Source: Acrocarpospora pleiomorpha
Lineage (GTDB): Bacteria > Actinomycetota > Actinomycetes > Streptosporangiales > Streptosporangiaceae
Reading direction: 5' to 3'
DNA length: 60,163 nt
Assembly: GCF_009687885.1 (NCBI RefSeq)
Contig: NZ_BLAF01000057.1
Coordinates: 12,364-72,526 of the forward strand
The notes beneath the pieces were generated by a model. It was given only the letters and a program-made list of their open reading frames with translations. It did not search any database and was not told the DNA's origin. A program made the position numbers and the translations under genes. This document shows, in pieces, positions 1 to 10,890 of the stretch; positions within the stretch are counted from its first letter, which is position 1; every line of letters starts with the position of its first letter.

Positions 1-3
1 GGC

Positions 4-78
4 GCGGACGTGGTCAGCGCGGACGTGGTCAGCGCGGACGTGGTCAGCGCGGACGTGGTCAGCGCGGACGTGGTCAGC
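4..78. repeat. 15-bp tandem repeat, five copies
   Basis: Five consecutive, essentially identical copies of GCGGACGTGGTCAGC start at 4, 19, 34, 49 and 64, followed by a degenerate sixth copy. Because the unit is a multiple of three it can be read as a Val-Ser-Ala-Asp-Val repeat, but no convincing gene start or domain is attached. The array touches the window edge, so its full length is unknown. Confidence 0.9.
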
Positions 79-183
79 GTCGGCGTGGGCGTGGTCAGGG
101 AGGCGCCCTGGGCGCGATCCTCCGCGACCACGATCAAGTTCGTAGATCCTTTTCCAGGAACCGGACCTAGCTTCGACGCAGCC

Positions 184-298
184 CGGCGGCCGGGATCCGG
201 CCGCTGAGCCCGCCGAGCCGGCGGCTGGTCAGCAGCCAGGCCAGCGCGGTGCCCAGCACGTAGGTCACGGTGGGATGCTCTGGCCAGGCCCATCACCT
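184..298 (-). pseudogene. Decayed murJ/mviN fragment
   Basis: This stretch aligns almost base for base with positions 35,941-36,055 inside the intact murJ of this window: about seven mismatches in the first 88 bases, then a short diverged patch with a one-base indel, then 16 identical bases. Read on the minus strand it gives VTYVLGTALAWLLTSRR, against VTYVLGTALTWLLASRR in the intact protein. The changes are conservative, as expected from divergence of a former coding copy. It covers only about 38 codons, carries a frameshift, and is flanked by unrelated sequence. Nothing else of murJ was seen nearby. The rest of 1-364 holds no supportable gene. Confidence 0.8.
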
Positions 299-364
299 CA
301 CGACCCACGCCCACAACCAGCAGAAACTCCTACGCCACCCCCGGTGGACACAACCGGGCGCCTT

Positions 365-610
365 TCACAACACCGGGCTTTCCGGCTCTCGGCCGTGAAC
401 GTTGGAGACATCCTTGGCGATGCTGCGAGCCGGATCGTGGTCGTGACTCCCCACGCTCCCCGGCGCGGCTGGCAACACCCTTCTGGATCGTTCCGGCGCG
501 TCCGCGCGAACGCGCGTCTTGGTCTTCCCGCAAGGACACCAGCTCGTGGTGACCAGCCCGATTCGCTCGATCTCCTGCCAACGATGACGGTGGAACGGCC
601 ACAACTGCAT
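365..610 (-). CDS. Small protein with CPCG motif, hypothetical
   Basis: An 81-residue reading frame beginning MQLWPFHRHRWQEIERIG. The start is chosen because GGAGAG lies about six bases upstream of the ATG at 610. A basic, aromatic N-terminus is followed by CPCG and then basic residues, as in small actinobacterial hypothetical proteins with a Cys-x-Cys-Gly motif that might bind metal. The C-terminal half is low in information. Several overlapping frames compete here, so coding status is uncertain. No function is assigned. Confidence 0.4.
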   Translation of the reverse strand: MQLWPFHRHRWQEIERIGLVTTSWCPCGKTKTRVRADAPERSRRVLPAAPGSVGSHDHDPARSIAKDVSNVHGREPESPVL

Positions 611-858
611 TGTCGTCTCTCCATGTATTGGCGAATAGATCACCGGCAGCGAATCCGGACGGACGACACGCTGAGCCACCACCCCTAGGAGGCCACACCG
701 TCGTTTGAGAACTCGTGTGACCGGCCCGCGCCCGGACTGGCCTACGGATCGCCCCTGACCTGCCGATTCCACCAATCACAGGGGTCCACACGTGTGATCG
801 ACGGCAGTGACGTCATGGGCCTCCCAAGAATGTCGGTGGGACAAGGTAGAACTGGGCC

Positions 859-1539
859 ATGAGCAACTTCGTGTTGATACCCGGCGGAGGTTCAGGACCG
901 GGCTACTGGTCGCTCCTGGAGGCGGAGTTGCGCCGGCGCGGCCACGGCACCATCGCCGTCGACTTGCCGTACGAGGATGAGAAGGCCGGCCTGGAGGAGT
1001 ATGCCGACGCGGCCGTCACAGCCATCGGCGATAGGCGCGACCTGGTCGTGGTGGCTCACTCCTACGGCGGTTTCACCGGACCGCTCATCTGCGACCGGCT
1101 GCCGGTCGAGTTGCTGGTGTTCGTGGCGGGCATGATTCCGCGGCCCGGCGAGAACCCTGGTGACTGGTGGCAGAACACGGGCCACGAGGCCGCTCTCCGA
1201 GAGAGCCACCTGCGCGACGGCCGCGACCCTGACGGCCAGGATGCGTATGCCCTCTTCCTGCATGACGTGCCCAGAGACATCGCGGACGCCTCCCTGGAAG
1301 ACTCCCGGGACCAGGCTGACACCTCGGCGAAGGCACCCTGGCCGGGGCAAGCTCTTCCGAACGTCCCGACCCGAGCCCTGATCTGCACCGACGACCGCTT
1401 CTTCCCGGTCGATTTCATGCGCGCTGTGGTCCACGATCGACTCGGTATCACCCCTGACGAGATGCCCGGCAGCCACATGCCGATGCTGAGCCGCCCCGCC
1501 GAACTCGCCGACCGCCTGGAATTCTTTCGCGGAGCGTGA
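859..1539 (+). CDS. Alpha/beta hydrolase
   Basis: A 226-residue cytosolic alpha/beta hydrolase. The N-terminal FVLIPGGGSGPGYW is the first strand and oxyanion-loop region. The nucleophile elbow AHSYGG places Ser at residue 68. The acid is probably one of the two Asp at 178-179 (CTDDRFF), and the catalytic His is in PGSHMPML at 206. Size and motifs resemble the small plant-esterase-like family of actinomycete hydrolases. The substrate cannot be inferred. It stands alone between a possible small gene on the other strand and the convergent protease gene, with no signal peptide. All triad residues are present, so it should be active. Confidence 0.85.
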   Translation: MSNFVLIPGGGSGPGYWSLLEAELRRRGHGTIAVDLPYEDEKAGLEEYADAAVTAIGDRRDLVVVAHSYGGFTGPLICDRLPVELLVFVAGMIPRPGENPGDWWQNTGHEAALRESHLRDGRDPDGQDAYALFLHDVPRDIADASLEDSRDQADTSAKAPWPGQALPNVPTRALICTDDRFFPVDFMRAVVHDRLGITPDEMPGSHMPMLSRPAELADRLEFFRGA

Positions 1540-1692
1540 TCGAGCTAATGGCGGGTGCGGCCCACGTAATTACCGACGATGAGACCGGCCAGCATTTCGG
1601 TGTTCAGCGCTGCCACGGCGTGGTGCCTCTCTTCGTCGATCCCCGAACGGGATCGCCTGGATGAACACTTCACCGCCTGCCGGTCTCATCTG

Positions 1693-3534
1693 TCAGAACT
1701 TGAGATTCCAGGTGTCCAGGTAGCCGAAGTTGTCGGGCCAGAGATCCTGGACGTCGAGCCGCCAGTTCCCGTTCCTGGCGGTCTCGTTCACGTTGACGTT
1801 GAGCGTGGCCGAGATCGCCTCAGGCGAGGCGTTGGGGGTGGAGGCGGGCGGTCCCTCGGTCCGCAGCCGGTAGCGGGTGCCGTCCGGGGCGACCAGGTCG
1901 ATGCGAACGTCGTCTGGACGGGTGTGGAAAACGGTGTACGACACGTGGAGCGGCTGGACATAGCCGACTCCGGCACAGCCCGTCACGTTGATCAGGGACA
2001 TGGTGCCCGGACCCACGTCCGGGATCGTGATGTTGTTGGCATTGGTGCCGGACAGGACGCAGCTGGACAGCGGCTGCGCCTGCCATGAGGCCTGGAGGAG
2101 GTCGCCGGTCGTCTGCACCACGGGATCGGTTTCCTCCGGGATCGGCGGCTGTGGGTCGTAGGGCTCGTCCGGTTCGCCGATGGAGCCCTTGTGCGAGTTG
2201 TGCTTGAGAGCGAGCGCGATCGCACTGGGTGTGGCGTTCGGGTGAGTCACCAGCAGGCGCGCAACGACCCCGGACACATGCGGCGCCGCCATCGACGTGC
2301 CGCTGATGGTGTTGGTCGCGGTGTTGCTCCCGATCCAGGCCGACTTCACGTCCACGCCGGGAGCGTTGATGTCGACACCGTTCCCGAAGTTCGAGAAGTG
2401 CGCGCGGAGGTCGTCTTTGTCGCTCGCGGCGACGGTGATGGCTTCAGCCACACGCGCGGGCGAGTATCCGTCCTCATTGCACAGTAGGCCGCCACCGTTG
2501 ACGTTACATCCGACGTTCCCGGCCGCGACGACGAAGGGCAGGCCGGAAGCCACCGCGCCGCGGACCGCCTGGTCCATCGACTGGCTCGCGGGGCCGCCCA
2601 GGCTCATGTTCACGACGGCGGGTCTGATGGCGTTCGCTGTTATCCAGTCGACGCCGGCGAGGACGCCTTCGTACGTCCCCGCGCCCTCGCAGTCCAGCAC
2701 GCGGATGCCCACGACCGACGCGTTCTTGGCGACCCCGTAAGTGGCTCCTGCGATCGTTCCAGCGACGTGCGTGCCGTGCCCGTGACAGTCGTTGCCGTTC
2801 CTGCCATCCCCGACGAAGTCCTGCGGGGTGGTCGCGCGGCCACCGAACTCGGCATGAGCCACCCGGATGCCAGTGTCGAGAACATACGCGCGGACTCCGG
2901 ATCCGGTGTACCCGCTGACGTAGTTGTACTTGGAGTCGCGAGTCTTGCTTCTCTTGTCGATCCGGTCGAGACCCCAGGGCGGGTTCTGCTGGACGATCTC
3001 GGTTTCAGGACCGGCGGCTATGCTGATCTTTCTGTTCTGCTCGACGTAGGAGACCGCGGGATCGGCGGCGAGACGCTTGGCGTCCGCCTCGGACATGATG
3101 ACGGAGAAACCCTGGAGAGCATGGCCGTACGTGCGCGCGACCTGCCCGCCGTACTGGCTCGCCAGACTCTCCCCTACCGCCCGGACACCGGCACCGCCCG
3201 GCTCAAGATCCTTGAGCACGACGATGTAGCTTCCTTCGACGGTGCCCGGTTCGCCTGCGTTGAGCACCTCACCGCCGACTGCCAGCGCAGCCGACGGCAT
3301 GGATAACGATCCCAGGAGCGGGGAAACCGCCACGACACCGGCAGCCACCGCCCGGAGTCCGCTCCTTTTCGTGAGTCGCATAACGGACTTTCCGTATTGC
3401 GCTATCCATTGAAGATAATTCATGGCGACATCGCCGGTCGCGGCGTGGCCGGCGCCGGACATGACGCCGCCCGGTGCCGCCGACGCGACGGCGCGCATCG
3501 GCAGGCTCAGTAGATTGTTCTTGACGGTACGCAT
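1693..3534 (-). CDS. Secreted subtilisin-family (S8) serine protease
   Basis: A 613-residue pre-pro-protease. Order: N-terminal extension, an Ala-rich signal peptide (around residues 52-86, beginning MRLTKRSGLRAV), an inhibitor I9 propeptide (about 100-165, with YIVVLKD), a peptidase S8 catalytic domain and a C-terminal P/proprotein-convertase-type beta domain (about 480-613). The triad is Asp220 (YVLDTGI), His253 (CHGHGTHVAG) and Ser414 (GTSMAAPH), with oxyanion Asn339 (AAGN). The start at 3534 is preceded by AGGAG with a seven-base spacer. An alternative ATG at 3381, directly at the signal peptide, has only a weak GGAAAG. Using 3534 leaves about 51 residues before the signal peptide, which is unusual. 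It probably degrades extracellular protein. No operon partner is visible. Confidence 0.92.
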   Translation of the reverse strand: MRTVKNNLLSLPMRAVASAAPGGVMSGAGHAATGDVAMNYLQWIAQYGKSVMRLTKRSGLRAVAAGVVAVSPLLGSLSMPSAALAVGGEVLNAGEPGTVEGSYIVVLKDLEPGGAGVRAVGESLASQYGGQVARTYGHALQGFSVIMSEADAKRLAADPAVSYVEQNRKISIAAGPETEIVQQNPPWGLDRIDKRSKTRDSKYNYVSGYTGSGVRAYVLDTGIRVAHAEFGGRATTPQDFVGDGRNGNDCHGHGTHVAGTIAGATYGVAKNASVVGIRVLDCEGAGTYEGVLAGVDWITANAIRPAVVNMSLGGPASQSMDQAVRGAVASGLPFVVAAGNVGCNVNGGGLLCNEDGYSPARVAEAITVAASDKDDLRAHFSNFGNGVDINAPGVDVKSAWIGSNTATNTISGTSMAAPHVSGVVARLLVTHPNATPSAIALALKHNSHKGSIGEPDEPYDPQPPIPEETDPVVQTTGDLLQASWQAQPLSSCVLSGTNANNITIPDVGPGTMSLINVTGCAGVGYVQPLHVSYTVFHTRPDDVRIDLVAPDGTRYRLRTEGPPASTPNASPEAISATLNVNVNETARNGNWRLDVQDLWPDNFGYLDTWNLKF

Positions 3535-3640
3535 CGTGTGCTCCTGGAAGGCTGGTAATGGTTCAGCCGCCAATACGGCACACCGTGGCCTCCGCGTTCC
3601 CCAACCGGTCTAAATACGCACAGCAGGCCTGGTCTCCGGG

Positions 3641-4381
3641 TCAAAGAAGCTCGTCCAGCAGTCGGTAGTAGTACAGCCGCTCCTCCTCGATGTCATCGAC
3701 CAGCCCATAGGCCGAAAGGAACGCCTCCCACGCCACCGTGCCGGGGTCCTCAGACAAGTACCTGTGCGCGATGGCAAGATCGCGATACCGGTCGGCCACC
3801 CCCAACGCCGGAATGTCGATGACGACAGCCTCTCCCGAGGCAGGCAGCAGCACGTTGGAGGGGGTGTAGTCCCCGTGCGCGACGACGAGATCCTCGATGG
3901 GCGGCCGCGTGGCCAACAGTCGTTCGTAGATCGCCTCAGGAGTCAGCCCGAGATGATCGTCGTCGAAGTCGTCCGAGTCCACCAGGCCGTCACGAACATT
4001 GGCGCCAGCGCGTTCGAGAACCACCGACAGGCGCCCGTCAAAGGGGCACTCGGCGACGGACAACTCGTGCAGCACGCGCAGCGTCCGTCCCAGAACGGCA
4101 CCCAGGTCAGCGGGCGCGGCGGCTTCCAGGGACGGAGCGCCCACATCGGCAAGAACGAGAAAGGGATCCTCGAAAGCGACCACCTCAGCAACGGGGACCC
4201 GTCCATGAAGCCAGCACAGTCGCAGATGCTCCGCCCGAGCGAGAGGACCGTGCTTGACGTAGAAGATCTTCGATCCCGACACCACCCGCAGGGCCGTCCC
4301 ACTGGCTCCTTCGTGATCCCCCGACCAAGATGCATCCTGCTCGATCAGCCAGTGGAGCCGGTCAGGAACCTGCATGATCAC
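3641..4381 (-). CDS. APH(3')-like aminoglycoside phosphotransferase
   Basis: A 246-residue kinase-fold phosphotransferase. The Brenner-type catalytic motif VAHGDYTPSNVLL supplies the catalytic Asp and the Mg-binding Asn. VIDIPALGVADRYRDLA holds the second metal-binding Asp and closely resembles the GVADRYQD segment of APH(3') enzymes. The usual ATP-binding N-lobe is present, with the Lys in FYVKHG, and the length fits the family. Such enzymes phosphorylate kanamycin/neomycin-type drugs. In environmental actinomycetes many relatives act on self-made or unknown substrates, so resistance is an inference. The gene is isolated, with no adjacent antibiotic genes. The start may be the GTG/ATG pair at 4381 or 4375. 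Confidence 0.8.
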   Translation of the reverse strand: MIMQVPDRLHWLIEQDASWSGDHEGASGTALRVVSGSKIFYVKHGPLARAEHLRLCWLHGRVPVAEVVAFEDPFLVLADVGAPSLEAAAPADLGAVLGRTLRVLHELSVAECPFDGRLSVVLERAGANVRDGLVDSDDFDDDHLGLTPEAIYERLLATRPPIEDLVVAHGDYTPSNVLLPASGEAVVIDIPALGVADRYRDLAIAHRYLSEDPGTVAWEAFLSAYGLVDDIEEERLYYYRLLDELL

Positions 4382-4578
4382 ACTCTAAGACAGGTTGCGC
4401 GGCCGCCCGCAGCGTGCCCGCGAATCTCCCCGTCACCGTCGTCCCACCCCTTCAAGGAGCGGGCCAGGAGTCAAGGTGGAGCCCCCAACTGGAGGAACGA
4501 CCTGCCCTCCTGGCCCCGGTTTGCTCGGCTTACCCGGGTCGATAGCGAGACGATCAGTCCCCCTCAGCCCCTACGGTC

Positions 4579-4938
4579 CTAGCCTTGCTCTTCGCGATCA
4601 TCCCGGAGCCTCACCGCCCCCGCCGGAGGCATGCTCTTTCTACGCCCCCGCACGATCACCCAGAGAATCCATGCCTGGACTAGCCCGGCGGCGGGGATCA
4701 GGAAACGAGAGATCTCTGGGTCGGGAAGCGGAAGCAAGAGCAAGATCTGAGAGGCCGGAGAGGTAATCGCGATCAGCCATATCGCCTCCAAGCCTTGGCT
4801 CCCAGGTTGACGCACGCTGATCTCAACGTAGACGGTCACACCGAAAACGATCAGCGCATATGACCCAGCGACAGCCAGGCCAAAGCGCCCCCGGTCATAC
4901 CGGGAGACATAGCGCATCACAGTCCGTACAGGTTGCAT
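4579..4938 (-). CDS. Small membrane protein, SCO4225-like
   Basis: About 119 residues with three clear hydrophobic helices (FGLAVAGSYALIVFG, IWLIAITSPASQILLL and FLIPAAGLVQAWILWVI) followed by a basic cytoplasmic tail. The layout and the short WLIAITSP segment in helix 2 resemble the SCO4225 family of small actinobacterial membrane proteins of unknown function. The start is uncertain. The ATG at 4938 directly abuts a GGAGGT, which is too close for normal spacing. A GTG at 4986 and an ATG at 4917 are alternatives. No partner gene is apparent. Confidence 0.6.
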   Translation of the reverse strand: MQPVRTVMRYVSRYDRGRFGLAVAGSYALIVFGVTVYVEISVRQPGSQGLEAIWLIAITSPASQILLLLPLPDPEISRFLIPAAGLVQAWILWVIVRGRRKSMPPAGAVRLRDDREEQG

Positions 4939-5075
4939 ACCTCCGAGTCTGAAGCCCCTAGGGTGTGGCGTCCTGAGTACCAACACTCAGATGAGTGCTC
5001 ACTCTGACCTGATCTCCCACACCGCCCCTGATGACCGCTAACTCGAACACGGCAACCGCGCTAGCAACCCTGGGG

Positions 5076-5126
5076 GCGTGGGGGGCTGTGCCCCCCACGC
5101 CGGGGGGCTCGGGGGGTCGTCCCCCC
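5076..5126. terminator. Two perfect GC hairpins downstream of tRNA-Ile
   Basis: Positions 5076-5100 form a perfect 11-bp stem (GCGTGGGGGGC and its complement) around a 3-base loop. Positions 5111-5126 form a G6/C6 stem around TCGT. They lie about 65-115 bases past the 3' end of the minus-strand tRNA, where a terminator or processing structure is expected. There is no U-run. The rest of 4987-5191 shows no gene. Confidence 0.5.
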
Positions 5127-5191
5127 GTGTAAACGACGAGAAGGCCCGAAGGAGCGAGCAAAGCTCGCGACCACAGGCCTCCGACTTCGAG

Positions 5192-5265
5192 TGGGGCTAC
5201 CAGGACTTGAACCTGGGACCTCTTCCTTATCAGGGAAGCGCTCTAACCGTCTGAGCTATAGCCCC
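5192..5265 (-). tRNA. tRNA-Ile (GAT)
   Basis: The 74-base minus-strand sequence folds into a canonical cloverleaf. The acceptor GGGGCTA pairs with TAGCCCC followed by discriminator A. The D-arm is GCTC...GAGC, the anticodon stem is CTTCC/GGAAG with loop CTGATAA (anticodon GAT), and the T-arm is CCAGG TTCAAGT CCTGG. CCA is not encoded. tRNA-Ile downstream of the gyrase operon is a conserved position in actinobacteria. Confidence 0.97.
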
Positions 5266-5344
5266 CAGCCACGCTCAAAACCCGTAGGTCTTGGCTGGAC
5301 GAGGAAAAGCTTACCGTGTCCGAGGGGTTCCTCGCACCGTCGTT

Positions 5345-5385
5345 CCTGTACGGCCACGGCCACGCGCGACCGGTGGCCGTACAGG
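5345..5385 (-). terminator. Hairpin after the gyrB-gyrA-DUF3566 operon
   Basis: A perfect 13-bp stem (CCTGTACGGCCAC pairing with GTGGCCGTACAGG) encloses a 15-base loop and starts eight bases beyond the DUF3566 stop codon. It lacks a strong U-tract, as is common for actinobacterial terminators, but its position fits termination before the tRNA. Confidence 0.65.
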
Positions 5386-5392
5386 ACGAAGG

Positions 5393-6099
5393 TCACTCGG
5401 CTTCGCTGAACGTGACTTCAACGCCGCCGACCAGGTCGGCGGAAAGGTTGTAGATAACGGCACCCAGCGTGGCCAGGGCCGTGATCAGAACCACGTTGAT
5501 CGCGCCCAGCAGGGCTGTGTAGCCCAGGATGCGCACCGGCTCGAACCAGCTGGCCACGTCGAAGGACGGCGCCGCGCCCTCGCCGACGGTCAGCTGGTTG
5601 ACGGCTTTGACGATCTCGTCGAAGACGCCCATGGCGGACAGCACGCCGTACAGCACGGCGACCGCGACGAACAGGACGACGAAGCAGACCAGGGAGACGA
5701 CGAAGCTGAACTTCATCGCGGACCAGGGTTCTACCCGGCGGAGGACAAGATGGGCCTTCCGGGGGGCGCGGATGGCCGGTTTCCGGTCTTCTGCCGGTTG
5801 GGTTTTGAGTATCGGCCGGTCGGCCGGTGCGGTCAGGTCGGCGGCCATGCCGACGGATGGGACGGCCGGGGGGCGCGGGTTGGTTTCGTTCAGGTCGGGC
5901 GCGGCGGGCGACCACGGCTTCGGGTCCGGACCCGACGTGCGGATGCGAACCGTGGAGTCGTCCGACTTCGGTTCCTCGGCGGGACGAGACTCCGGTCCCT
6001 CGTCTTCGATCCGCTCGGACACCCCGTCACGCATCGAGAAAGTCATCGGCTTGGCGGCCGAGCCCTTCCGTGTTCTGGCGCTGGCGCTCCCCGAGTTCG

Positions 6100-6103
<4 letters not shown>
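5393..6103 (-). CDS. DUF3566 membrane protein
   Basis: A 236-residue protein. The N-terminal half (about 1-115) is charged, Pro-rich and probably disordered. The C-terminal part is the DUF3566 domain with two membrane helices, one around VSLVCFVVLFVAVAVLYGV and one around ILGYTALLGAINVVLITALA, and ends with VGGVEVTFSE. The start codon overlaps the gyrA stop by four bases (ATGA), so the two are translationally coupled. Its position after gyrA is conserved in actinomycetes (CwsA/CrgA neighbourhood in mycobacteria). Function is unknown; a role in envelope or cell-division membrane assembly is only suggested by context. Confidence 0.9.
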
Positions 6104-8619
<2,516 letters not shown>

Positions 8620-8652
8620 GTCAATCCTTTTCTGCTCTGTACGGCAGGCCGA

Positions 8653-10596
8653 TTACACATCGAGGAATCGCACGTCGCGCGCGTTCCTGATGATGAACTC
8701 GCGGCGCGGCGCGACCTCCTCGCCCATCAGGACGCTGAACATCTCGTCGGCCTGGGCCGCGTCGTCCAGGGTGACCTGCAGCAGCAGCCGGGTGTCCGGG
8801 TTCATCGTGGTTTCCCACAGCTGGTTGGCGTTCATCTCGCCGAGACCCTTGAAGCGCTGCACGTTGTCGCGCGGCCGCGGGTCGGGCTTGCCGGCGTCGA
8901 TCCCGGCCTGGATGACGGCGTCGCGCTCCCGGTCGGAGTACGCATACGACGCGTCCTCCCCCTTACGGTCCCACTTGATCTTGTACAGCGGGGGCTGGGA
9001 CAGGTACACATGCCCTGCCTCGATCAGCGGGCGCATGAAACGGAACAGCAGCGTCATCAGCAGCGTGGTGATGTGCTGGCCGTCGACGTCGGCGTCGGCC
9101 ATCAGGATCAGCTTGTGGTAGCGCAGCTTGGACAGGTCGAACTCGTCGTGCACGCCGGTGCCGAGCGCGGTGATCAGCGACTGGACCTCGGTGTTCTTGA
9201 GGACCTTGTCGATCCGCGCCTTCTCGACGTTGAGGATCTTGCCGCGGATCGGCAGGATCGCCTGGAACCGCGAGTCGCGGCCGCCCTTGGCGGAGCCGCC
9301 GGCCGAGTTGCCCTCGACGATGAACAGTTCGCAGCGCTCGGGCTCGCTCCACTGGCAGTCGGCCAGCTTGCCGGGCAGGCCGGAGCCGCTCTCCAGCAGC
9401 GACTTGCGCCGGGTCAGGTCGCGCGCCTGGCGGGCGGCGATCCGGGCCCGGGAGGCCTGCAGCGACTTGTTGATGATCTCCTTGGCCTCGCCGGGGTTGC
9501 GCTCGAACCAGTCCCGCAGGTGATCGTTGCAGGCCTTCTGGACGAACGACTTGGCCTCGGTGTTGCCCAGCTTGGTCTTGGTCTGGCCCTCGAACTGCGG
9601 TTCCGCCAGCTTCACCGAGATGATCGCGGTGAGGCCCTCGCGCACGTCGTCGCCGGTGAGGTTGTCGTCCTTGCCCTCTTTGAGGATCTTCTGCTCGCGC
9701 GCGTACCGATTGACGATCGTGGTCAGCGCGGCCCGGAAGCCCTCTTCGTGGGTGCCGCCCTCGGCGGTGTTGATCGTGTTGGCGAAGGTGTAGACCGACT
9801 CCGAGTACGACCCGTTCCACTGCATGGCGATCTCGGCGGAGATGCCGTCGCCGTGCTCCTCGAAGTCGATGATCGAGTTGTGGACGGTCTCCTTCTTCGA
9901 GTTCAGGTGCGCCACGAAGTCGGACAGACCGCCCTGGTAGCAGTACTCAACCTGGATCGGCTCATCCACGAAGTGATCGGGGCGCTCGTCCCTGATGATG
10001 ATCGTGAGGCCCTTGTTGAGGAAGGCCATCTCCTGGAACCGGCGGCTGAGCGTCTCGAAGTTCCAGGCGGTCGTCTCGAAGATGCCCTCGTCGGGCCAGA
10101 AGGTGATCGTGGTGCCGGTCTCGTCGGTCGGCTCGCCCTTGATCACATCCGTGGTCGGCTTCGACCCGAGATACGACTGCCGCCAGTGGAACCCGTCTCG
10201 CTTGATCTCCGCTTCCAGGCGGCTGGACAGCGCGTTCACCACCGAGACGCCCACCCCGTGCAGGCCGCCCGACACCGCATACGACTGGCCGTCGAACTTG
10301 CCGCCGGCGTGCAGCACGGTGAGCACGATCTCCAGGGTCGGCTTCTTCTCCACCGGGTGCATCGCCACCGGGATGCCCCGGCCGTTGTCCACAACCCGGA
10401 CGGCGCCGTCGGCGAGCAGCGTGACCTCGATGTAGTCGCAGACGCCCGCCAGGGCTTCGTCGACCGAGTTGTCCACAACCTCGTAGACGAGGTGGTGCAG
10501 GCCACGCTCGCCGGTCGAGCCGATGTACATACCCGGGCGCTTGCGGACCGCCTCCAGGCCTTCGAGAACGGTGATAGAGCTTGCGTCGTAGGACAA
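8653..10596 (-). CDS. gyrB: DNA gyrase subunit B
   Basis: 647 residues. The N-terminal GHKL ATPase is shown by EVVDNSVDEAL (catalytic Glu/Asn), DNGRGIPV and GGLHGVGVSVVN. The transducer domain follows. The TOPRIM domain contains EGNSAGGSAKGGRD with the catalytic Glu and a DADVDG-type metal-binding motif, and the C-terminus ends with PRREFIIRNARDVRFLDV. The start is TTG at 10596, with AGGAGG nine bases upstream. That Shine-Dalgarno lies inside a perfect hairpin (separate entry). GyrB heads the gyrB-gyrA-DUF3566 operon; a 444-base gap separates it from dciA. Confidence 0.98.
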   Translation of the reverse strand: MSYDASSITVLEGLEAVRKRPGMYIGSTGERGLHHLVYEVVDNSVDEALAGVCDYIEVTLLADGAVRVVDNGRGIPVAMHPVEKKPTLEIVLTVLHAGGKFDGQSYAVSGGLHGVGVSVVNALSSRLEAEIKRDGFHWRQSYLGSKPTTDVIKGEPTDETGTTITFWPDEGIFETTAWNFETLSRRFQEMAFLNKGLTIIIRDERPDHFVDEPIQVEYCYQGGLSDFVAHLNSKKETVHNSIIDFEEHGDGISAEIAMQWNGSYSESVYTFANTINTAEGGTHEEGFRAALTTIVNRYAREQKILKEGKDDNLTGDDVREGLTAIISVKLAEPQFEGQTKTKLGNTEAKSFVQKACNDHLRDWFERNPGEAKEIINKSLQASRARIAARQARDLTRRKSLLESGSGLPGKLADCQWSEPERCELFIVEGNSAGGSAKGGRDSRFQAILPIRGKILNVEKARIDKVLKNTEVQSLITALGTGVHDEFDLSKLRYHKLILMADADVDGQHITTLLMTLLFRFMRPLIEAGHVYLSQPPLYKIKWDRKGEDASYAYSDRERDAVIQAGIDAGKPDPRPRDNVQRFKGLGEMNANQLWETTMNPDTRLLLQVTLDDAAQADEMFSVLMGEEVAPRREFIIRNARDVRFLDV

Positions 10597-10604
10597 GTGT
10601 GAAA

Positions 10605-10632
10605 TCCTCCTGCCGCGGACACGCGGCAGGAG
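10605..10632 (-). promoter_or_regulatory. Hairpin enclosing the gyrB ribosome binding site
   Basis: On the minus strand CTCCTGCCGCG and CGCGGCAGGAG form a perfect 11-bp stem around a four-base loop at 10607-10632. The 3' arm contains the AGGAGG that serves the TTG start at 10596. If the stem forms in mRNA, the ribosome binding site is masked, so translation of gyrB could depend on melting or a protein. The structure is seen directly; the regulatory role is inferred. Confidence 0.55.
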
Positions 10633-10890
10633 ACATCCGAGGATGGCTACCCTGCCGTGCCCGTCACCGTCGTGAGTGCCCCGATGCGCTCACCCAGGGG
10701 AGTCGGCTCGTCAGGCCGGGGTGACACGCAAACGGACGTGTCCTTAAGTCCTCTTTCATTCTACCGGTCTTCGGGACCTGAGGTGGCATTGACGGGCGCT
10801 GTGATGCCCGCTAATGCGATGATCTTGTTTTTAATGTCAACCCCGCGAGACCGGGGTCTCTCGCCCCAGACGCGATTTCGGGCGGTGTTT

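Noticed and set aside
1579..2088. Plus-strand frame opposite the subtilase C-terminal domain
   Set aside because: Antisense to a clear secreted protease with a matching beta-domain; no independent support.
5076..5126. Possible 6C-type small RNA from the C-rich loops
   Set aside because: The C-runs are in stems, not loops, so the defining feature of 6C RNA is missing.
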